Shown here piece after piece: positions 5,567 to 13,200 of a stretch of DNA of 16,753 nucleotides (position 1 is its first letter; the number at the start of each line of letters is the position of its first letter). Under the pieces are notes generated by a model. The model saw only the letters and a list, made by a program, of their open reading frames with translations. It was not told where the DNA came from and ran no database searches. The stretch lies in NCBI GenBank assembly GCA_964534315.1, contig CAZHOV010000126.1:1-16753 (forward strand), given 5' to 3'. The position numbers were made by a program, and so were the translations under genes. This DNA comes from CAZHOV01 sp964534315. GTDB taxonomy: Bacteria; Bacteroidota; Bacteroidia; Chitinophagales; Saprospiraceae.

Positions 5567-6361
5567 ATGCAAAAATATAATCTTTTTTTCCTACTTCTAT
5601 CTCTGCTCATAGCTCTTGGATGTTCGTCTTCGGGCAGTTCCAGTGACCAGGCGCAGAATGAAGGGACTAATTCCATAACGAATTCCGATACGAATGCTCA
5701 GGCCCAAACGGCCCAATCTTCAGCTCCCCAGACCTACAAGGGGCTTTTATATCTTTCTCCCAGGCAGCAGTGGCTGCGTTTGTGCGACCAGCCGAATGAA
5801 TATTTTCTGCTCAAAGATCAAACGGGCACACTCATAAACCAATATAATCAAAACAAACCAAAGCTGCTTTATCCTAATGAGCCGGTGATTGCTACCCTTA
5901 CGGGTCAAAAGTTATTATCAGACACCTTAAAGCCCCCTTACACCGCTTTATTAAAGGTGAGCTCGGTAGATAAAGTGGTACAAAAGAACCATAAAAATAG
6001 TTGTATCCCTTATGAATATTGGGCATTAGGTAACGAACCCTACTGGTCGCTCGAAATCTCCGCCCGGGAAGGACTTATGGTGTTCAAAACCCTGGCTACC
6101 GTCGAAGCCCATCAATTCCCGTATGCCTTCCCTAAAAAATCAGACGGCAAAACGGTTTATGAAACTCAGAAAATTATTGCCGGTCAAACTCAAAAATTAA
6201 AGGCAGTCATCAAAGAGCAAGCCTGCTCCGATTCCATGTCTGATACGGAATACTCCTATAGCATCGAAGTAAAATGGCAAGGCAGAACCTATAAAGGATG
6301 TGCTGTACAGGGCGAGATCATCGATCAGTCTGAAAAAGCCCAATTTAAGATTAAAAAATAA
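5567..6361 (+). CDS. Lipoprotein with C-terminal COG3650-like domain
   Basis: A 264-aa protein from the ATG at 5567; a GTG three bases earlier is also in frame. The N-terminus is a lipoprotein signal (MQKYNLFFLLLSLLIALGC), with the lipidated Cys at residue 19. A Ser/Gln/Thr/Asn-rich tether follows to about residue 55. A middle region (about 58-140, starting YKGLLYLSPRQQWLRLC) recalls NlpE/copper-resistance-type small domains, weakly. The C-terminal region has ALGNEPYWSLEI (about 153-164), CSDSMSDTEYSYSIEV (about 220-235) and YKGCAVQG (about 242-249), the pattern of the uncharacterised COG3650-like domain often found near META/HslJ proteins. Its Cys pair in CSDSMSD and KGCA may be disulfide-linked. 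It is probably anchored in the outer membrane or its periplasmic face; function unknown. Confidence 0.75.
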   Translation: MQKYNLFFLLLSLLIALGCSSSGSSSDQAQNEGTNSITNSDTNAQAQTAQSSAPQTYKGLLYLSPRQQWLRLCDQPNEYFLLKDQTGTLINQYNQNKPKLLYPNEPVIATLTGQKLLSDTLKPPYTALLKVSSVDKVVQKNHKNSCIPYEYWALGNEPYWSLEISAREGLMVFKTLATVEAHQFPYAFPKKSDGKTVYETQKIIAGQTQKLKAVIKEQACSDSMSDTEYSYSIEVKWQGRTYKGCAVQGEIIDQSEKAQFKIKK

Positions 6362-6398
6362 ATTAAAACTTAACAAAAAAATTTCCTTCCCGCCGGAA

Positions 6399-6416
6399 CT
6401 TTTGGCCCCCCAAAAG
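6399..6416 (+). terminator. Hairpin after the lipoprotein gene
   Basis: CTTTTGG (6399-6405) pairs with CCAAAAG (6410-6416) across a CCCC loop, 38 nt after the lipoprotein stop codon. There is no direct T-run, though T-rich sequence follows at 6427-6438. It is a possible terminator or part of a composite structure with the inverted repeat just downstream. Confidence 0.4.
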
Positions 6417-6418
6417 CG

Positions 6419-6463
6419 TAATAGAATTTTCACTTTTTAGTGAGGCCGAATAAAATTCTATTA
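6419..6463. promoter_or_regulatory. Perfect 12-bp inverted repeat upstream of marC
   Basis: TAATAGAATTTT (6419-6430) and AAAATTCTATTA (6452-6463) are perfect reverse complements, 21 nt apart. Inside, CACT-TTTT-AGTG (6431-6442) forms a second small hairpin flush with the left arm. The right arm ends 30 nt before the marC ATG. It could be an operator, a 5' UTR structure, or a terminator for the lipoprotein gene; the sequence does not decide. Confidence 0.5.
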
Positions 6464-6493
6464 TTTCATAAAAATGTCGAAAATTCCAAACAA

Positions 6494-7126
6494 ATGATGG
6501 AGTTATTTTTTGCGGTATTAGCATCGTTATTTACGGTTGTTAATCCATTTGGGGCCGTTCCGGTATTCCTGGCTATGACCCCCAGCTATACCTCACACGA
6601 GCGGGAACACACGGCTAGAGTAACGAGTATTTACTTTGCCTTAATTCTCTTGAGTTTCTTTTTGGCAGGAACATTTATCCTGGCCTTCTTCGGTATCAGC
6701 CTTAATGCCATGCGTATTGCGGGCGGGTTGGTCATCTTTATTTCGGGCTTATCGCTGCTAAACGGAAAATTTGCGGAGGGTCGCGCTATCAATAAGAAGG
6801 TAAAAGATGAAGCGCTAGAGAAAGAGGATATTTCCTTTTCCCCTCTGGCCATGCCGCTGCTGAGTGGCCCGGGATCTATTTCCCTACTGATCGGCCTATA
6901 CGCCGAGAACGAAAGCTGGCTAGACCGGGGAATTATCGGATTCGTCATCCTGGTCACCGGTTTTTTGGTGTACCTCATCATGCGATATTCCCCCTACTTG
7001 TATAAATTATTAGGACAAGCGGGCCTGAAAGCTATGTCTCGAATTATGGGATTCCTGGTTATGGCCATCGGTGTCCAATACGTTATCAGCGGAATCGTCG
7101 ACCTGGTGCAGGTCCTGGTTGCTTAA
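6494..7126 (+). CDS. MarC-family (UPF0056) integral membrane protein
   Basis: A 210-aa protein with about six membrane segments. The family motifs NPFGAVPVFLAM in the first helix and PLLSGPGSISLLIGLY in the second half are both present and form the usual internal repeat. A charged cytoplasmic-looking loop (KKVKDEALEKED) separates the two halves. The MarC family is widespread; despite the name, E. coli MarC is not responsible for multiple antibiotic resistance and the substrate is unknown. I start at the ATG at 6494 (a second ATG follows at 6497) because it gives the normal family length; a GTG at 6440 is in frame but lies inside the inverted repeat. It is convergent with the giant adhesin gene, separated by a strong hairpin. 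Confidence 0.9.
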   Translation: MMELFFAVLASLFTVVNPFGAVPVFLAMTPSYTSHEREHTARVTSIYFALILLSFFLAGTFILAFFGISLNAMRIAGGLVIFISGLSLLNGKFAEGRAINKKVKDEALEKEDISFSPLAMPLLSGPGSISLLIGLYAENESWLDRGIIGFVILVTGFLVYLIMRYSPYLYKLLGQAGLKAMSRIMGFLVMAIGVQYVISGIVDLVQVLVA

Positions 7127-7133
7127 TATAATA

Positions 7134-7174
7134 AAGAGTGGCTTATAACACCAAAGGTGTTATAAGCCACTCTT
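7134..7174. terminator. Strong bidirectional terminator (19-bp stem)
   Basis: A perfect 19-bp inverted repeat (7134-7152 and 7156-7174) with a 3-nt AAA loop, 7 nt after the marC stop codon and 57 nt after the stop of the convergent adhesin gene. T-rich sequence follows on both strands. Its left arm resembles 3287-3303 (14 of 17 positions), so the hairpin may also belong to a dispersed repeat family. Confidence 0.8.
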
Positions 7175-7227
7175 CAATTCTTCATTCTTCATTGCACATT
7201 CCTCATTCCTCATTCCACATTGCACAA
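7172..7227. repeat. Heptanucleotide tandem array 3 (8 units)
   Basis: Eight 7-bp units in register: an imperfect first unit, then TCTTCAT twice, TGCACAT, TCCTCAT twice, TCCACAT and TGCACAA. A ninth, degenerate unit (TCCTCTA, 7228-7234) would include the stop codon of the adhesin gene. The orientation is the same as array 1, which likewise abuts the stop codon of a minus-strand gene. Confidence 0.85.
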
Positions 7228-7231
7228 TCCT

Positions 7232-10200
7232 CTACTTCACCAGCGTCACATCTCCTTTATACAGGATGATTTCACCGTCGATAAACGTAACTTCTGCAAA
7301 ATAGACAAAGACAGCCGGATCTAGCTCTTCGCCCATGAACGTACCATTCCATCCGATGCCAGGATCATTGGGTTGGAAGTTCTGAAGTTCGAAAACAGTT
7401 TCACCCCACCGGTTGAAGATCATAAACTTGTCGATCTGTACGACGGTATTCTCATCAGCACCGATAAACAACACATCATTCTCTCCGTCTCCATTAGGAG
7501 AGAAGGCATTAGGAATAGATACCAACCGCCTTTTATCGATATTGACTACGATCTCATCTTCGTCCTGGCAACCGCTATTATCTTCAACAAAGATGCTATA
7601 GCGAGTTGTTTCCAGCGGTTTTATCGTTTGCTCCAGGCAATCCGGAACCTCGCATGCTTCAGGAAATAATCCTTCCCACTCAATAATAGCAAGATTAAGC
7701 GGATCATTGACTTGAGCCAAAATATCAATCTCATCTCCCAACCGGATCGTTGTATCGGGTCCAAGATCTACGATTAGTTCTTCAGGCTGATTGACTTGCA
7801 CTTCCGTTTCAAAAATACAGCCTTCGCGGTCTCTGACGGTGAGGGTATAACTTCCGGCTTCCAGAAAGTTAAACTGCGGGAAGGTTGCAAAATTATTGCC
7901 GTCTAATGAATATTCATAGGGCGGAATTCCTCCCAAAGCCGTATCTACCTCAATGCGTCCGTCATTATCCCCAAAACAGGTAGCCGGGAATGAAGTTACT
8001 TTTCCATCTACCGGCAGCGGAGCTGCCAGCGATACATCTGCCATGGTTGTACACCCTTGGTTATCCGTAACCGTTGCCGTATAAAGGCCGGCCGGCAGAT
8101 TCTGGATAGATTCGCCGCTCTGGCCGGTGCTCCAACTAAAGGAGTAAGGCGCTGTTCCCCCGGTAGCAGCTGCTTCAATAGAACCATCTTGGCTATCGTG
8201 GCAAGCCACGTTAAAAGCACCAAATTCTGACGGCGTTAACTGAAGAGCAACCACATCAGGTTGAGTAACTGACAGACTAATATTCTCTGTACAACCATTG
8301 GCATCGGTGACCGTTACGCTATAATTTCCAGCTGCGACCGCATCGGGGTCTTCTACCGGAGGCAGACCATTGTTCCATTCATAGGTATATGTCGGTGTAC
8401 CGCCTGACACATTCAGCCCGATACTTCCATCGTTGCCGCTATTGCAACTAGGAGCGTCAAAATCCGCGGAAAGTACAATGGCTGAAGGCTCTGAGATATC
8501 AAAGCTGCCCAAGATGATACATCCCGAAGCATCGGTGACCGTTACCACGTAGTTGTTGGCACTAAGATTTACCAGGTCTTCATTCGTTCCGGCACCATTA
8601 CTCCATTCATAATCATAAGGTCCCGTTCCACCGGTAACGGTGACATCGATCGTCCCGTCTGCACCGCTATTACAGCTCACATCGTTGGTCGTTCCGCTTA
8701 TGAACAACTCCGCCGGCTGATCGATCTCTTCAGAGAGGAAGAATTGACAACCATTGGCATCGGTAATCGTCAAGTCATAGGTTCCTGCTGATAATCCAGC
8801 AGGATTCTGAGCACCGTCAATACCATCGTCTGACCAGTCAAAGTCAAAAGGAGCTGTACCCCCTTCGACTTGTACCTCAATGGACCCGTCGGAGCTCCCA
8901 AAACATAAGGCGTCAAAAGTAGTAGCGGTGGCTGTAAGGGCATCAGGTGTAGGCACATTTTCAGCAATCGCTGCTGTACAGCCATTCGCATCTGTTACCG
9001 TAACAGAATAGTCACCCGCCAACAGGTTTTGCGGATCTTCAACCGTATCTCCGTTATCCCAATCAAAAGAGTAAGGAGTGGTCCCTCCCATTACGGTCAG
9101 ATTGATACTACCGTTTGGATCCCCACAAGTAGCCTGAGCAGAAGTAGTCTGAAGATCGATGGCATTAGGTTGGGTAACCGTTCCATTTGCGACAACGGTA
9201 CAGCCGTCGGCATCCGTCACGGTCAATTCATAGTTACCTGCTAATAAATCCGTGATATTTTGAGTGGTATCTGTATTATTCCATTCAAAAGTATAAGGAG
9301 TGGAGCCTCCTCCAACTTCCACAGTAACGGCTCCGTCATCTAACCCGAAGCAACTGGCCGGAGTTGGCGTTAAAGATAAAACAGCGAGTGCAGGAGGTGT
9401 ATTGACGCTTACATTGGTGTTAACCACACAACCGTTAGCATCGGTTACCGTCACCCCGTAATCGCCGGCAGCCAGATTTTGCGGATCCTCTTGACCGTCA
9501 AGATTATCATCGCTCCAGTCAAAAGTATAGGGAGTACTTCCTCCGGCTACCGTAAGTTCGATAGAACCGTTCGGCTCGCCACAAACCGCATTAACAGAAG
9601 AACTGCTTAACGTTAATTCCTGAGGCTCTTCTACATCGATCAGGCCGGGCACGAGTACGCAGCCATTGGCATCGGTAATGGTAGGCTGATAACTTCCTGC
9701 CGGAAGGTCGTCGATGTCTTCTCCCGTGAGTCCACCACCCCAATCCACCGTATAGGGAGGAGCTCCCCCAAGGATGTTGATATCAATTGCCCCGGTCGAG
9801 GTGGCATTACAAAGTACAGAATCTACAGTAGTGCTACTGATAAAGATAGCAAGAGGTTCGGTAATCGTAAATGAGCCTTGTGCGGTACAATTATTACCAT
9901 CCGTTACAATAAGGGAGTAATTGCCTGCTGCAAGATTAAACAGATCATCTTGCCCGTCGAGCGAATCAACGCTCCAATCATAGCTATAAAGGCCTACGCC
10001 TCCCGTCACCGTTACATCGATACTTCCTGTTTCAAAACTATTACATAACACATTAGCGATATCTTCCGAGATGATCAACTCAGCCGGCTCACCTACCGTA
10101 AAGGCAGTGACTGCCGTGCACCCATTGTCATCAGTTACCGTGACTTCATAATCATTTGGAGACAGAGAGATCGGATCTTCCATACCATTTAAAGTTGGAT

Positions 10201-13200
10201 CGCTCCAGAAATATTGATATGGAGGTTGGCCTCCCGTAGGAGTCACATCAATAGTTCCATCGATGCTTTCGAAGCAGGTAACCGGAGTACCGGTAGATGT
10301 AGCTTCTAATACAGGGGGCTCTGTAAGCAAAACATCAATAATAAACTCACAATCATCCCCATCGGTTATAGTTAAGGAATAATCGCCAGCAGGTAGATCG
10401 CTCAGGTCTTCAGTCGTTTCTCCGGAATCCCACTCAAAGTTGTAGGGGGGTGTTCCTCCGCTAGTTGTTACATCAATAGATCCCGTACTTTCTCCATTAC
10501 ATAAAATATCAACCGCATCAAAGGAAGCTACCAAGGCATTTGGTGTGCTTACGTCAAAACTGTCGATCACCTCACAGTTGTTGGCATCAGTGATGGTAAC
10601 GAAATACAGCCCGGGTAGCAGACCAACCAGGTCTTGTTGGTTATTATAAGTCGTATCACTCCAGATGATGGTGTAAGGAACTGTTCCGCCCGTCACCGTA
10701 AGATCGATTACCCCGTTAGGTTCTCCACAAACGGCATTGACGGTTGTCCCGGAAACCGCAAGTACAGCCGGCTCGGTTATGGTTTCTGAAATTTCGGTGG
10801 TACAGCCATTATCGTCAGAAACCGTCACAGACCAGGTTCCCGGCCCCAAGGCGTCAGGGTCTTCGGTTCCGTCCCAGGTGTCGTCATTCCAGTCATAGGC
10901 GTAGGGAGCCGTTCCGCCGGTGACGGTTACATCCATCGTTCCATCCGCTGCACTATTGCAATTAACATCAGTAGCGGTGGCCGCAATATCCAGGACAGGC
11001 GGTTCGGCAACTACTTCATTCAGTACCACCGTACAACCATCTATATCGGTCACCGTAAGCGAATAATTTCCGGCCATGAGGCTGTCAATATCTTCTAAAC
11101 CATTGAAGTTAAAATTATTCCATTCATAGGTATAGCCGGGATTTCCTCCGGTTACCGTAACGTCAATAGCTCCAGTGCCGTCAGAGTTACACAATAGATT
11201 GGTAATAACGGCATCAACAGTCATTAATCCGGGCGTATTGACGGTAACTGCGGTAGTAGCTACACATCCGTTGAGATCCGTGATCACTACATTATAAGTA
11301 CCCGTATCCAGGTTAATGGGATTAGCCTCGCCGTCGATGGTATCATCATCCCAGTCGATAACATATGGTTGGGTTCCCCCCTGTATATCGATCAGGATAG
11401 CACCGTTGGCTTCACCGCAAATGGCATTAGTTGAAGAACCGCTGACTGTTAGCTCTGTCGGTTCGTCTACAGTGGCACTGGCAACTACCGAGCAACCGTC
11501 AATATCGGTTACGGTAACGCCGTAAGGCCCTGCCAGAAGGCCTGTTGGGTCTTCGGTATCTTGAGGGATTCCCGGATCATCCCAATCAATGGTATAGGGT
11601 GCTGTACCGCCGTTGATTGTCAGGTCAATACTTCCGTCATCGGCTCCAAAACAACTGGCATCGGAAGCTACTGCTGTAGCTCCAAGACCGGTAGGAGTAC
11701 TAACCGGTACACTGAAGTCTATCGTACATCCGTTATCATCCGTAACCGTTACGGTGTAGGTTCCGGGACCCAATCCGGTAGGGTCTTCCACATCCGGCGT
11801 AGTAGCGGGATTCCAGTCATAGGAATAGGGCGCAACGCCACCTCCCACAGTAATATCTATAGAACCGTTATTGACATCACAATCAGCATCAGAGCCCGTT
11901 CCGGTAATAGTTAAAGCAGTAGGTTCCGTAAGTGTCGCTGTAGTGGAAATGGTACAACCATTCGCATCCGTAATGGTCAGATCATAAGTACCAACCGCCA
12001 GGTTAGCAGGATCTTCAGGATTACCCAGCAGCGGTGGGTCCCAATTAAAGGTGTATCCGGGCGTGCCACCTGAAATATCAATATCGATCGCCCCGTCATT
12101 ACCACCATTACAACTGACATCTGTTACTGAGCTATTAAGCACCAGCGCCGTTGGTTCGGTGATGGGGAAAGTTTGGGAGAGCATACATCCATTGGCATCG
12201 GTAACCATAACAGTGTACGTACCGGAGGTTATTCCGGTAGGATCTTCTATTGCGCCCAGACCATTATCCCAAGAGTAATTATATGGAGGTGTTCCCCCTG
12301 AAACCGTAATATCGATTGCTCCGTCATCTCCACCATTACAGTTTACATTTGTCACACTACTATTCATATTCAAAGCAGTGGGTTGATTAATGGTTGTAAT
12401 CAGGATGACTTCGCAATTATTTTGATCCGTAATGGTAACGCTGTAATTACCGGCATCGAGACCAGTAGGATCTTCCTCATTTCCGATACCTGCATCATTC
12501 CAGTTGAAATTGTAAGGAGGTGTTCCACCCGACAAAGTAATATCAATAGCACCATCGGTCCCGGCATTACAGCTAACATCCGTAGAATCAATGGAAGCAT
12601 CCAACGCATTCGGTTCGTTGATCGAGATGGTTTCTACATCGGTACAGCCATTCGCATCGGTAACCGTCACGGAATAGGTGTTGGCAGTTAAACCAGTAGG
12701 ATCTTGCGGATTGCCCGGAATGGCCGGATCCCAATTGTAGGAATAAGCGGGAGTACCGCCGGAAACACTAAGGGAAATACTACCATTATTTCCGCCGTTA
12801 CAGTTGACTTGCGTAACATCATCTACCGTTATTTCTAATACATTGGGTTCGTCAACTACTATGATCTCTTCAGCTGTACAACCATTGGCATCCTGTACCG
12901 TTAAGACATAAGTTCCAGCCGTTAGACCCGTAGGATCTTCGGGATTGCCCGGCACCGCCGGCGACCAGGAAAAAGAATAGGTAGGTGTTCCGCCTGTTAC
13001 CGAAATGGAAATACTTCCATCGTTACCACTATTACAACTGACATCCGTTACATCATCCACATCAATATCTATAGCTGAGGGTTCATCGACCTGAGCAGAA
13101 GTAACTGCAGTACAGCCATTATCATCGGTGACGGTAACAGAATAGACACCTCCATCCAGACCGGTAGGATCTTCGGGATTACCCATAATGGCAGGTGACC

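Noticed and set aside
6440..6493. GTG start for the MarC-family protein
   Set aside because: It lies inside the inverted repeat and adds 18 polar residues not typical of the family; the ATG at 6494 gives normal length.
11561..11914. Plus-strand open frames inside the giant adhesin gene (here and at 7373, 9029, 11316, 12051, 12383, 13406, 13878)
   Set aside because: They are antisense shadows recurring with the repeat period; their sequences are reverse-complement images of the repeats, with no independent domain signature or start context.
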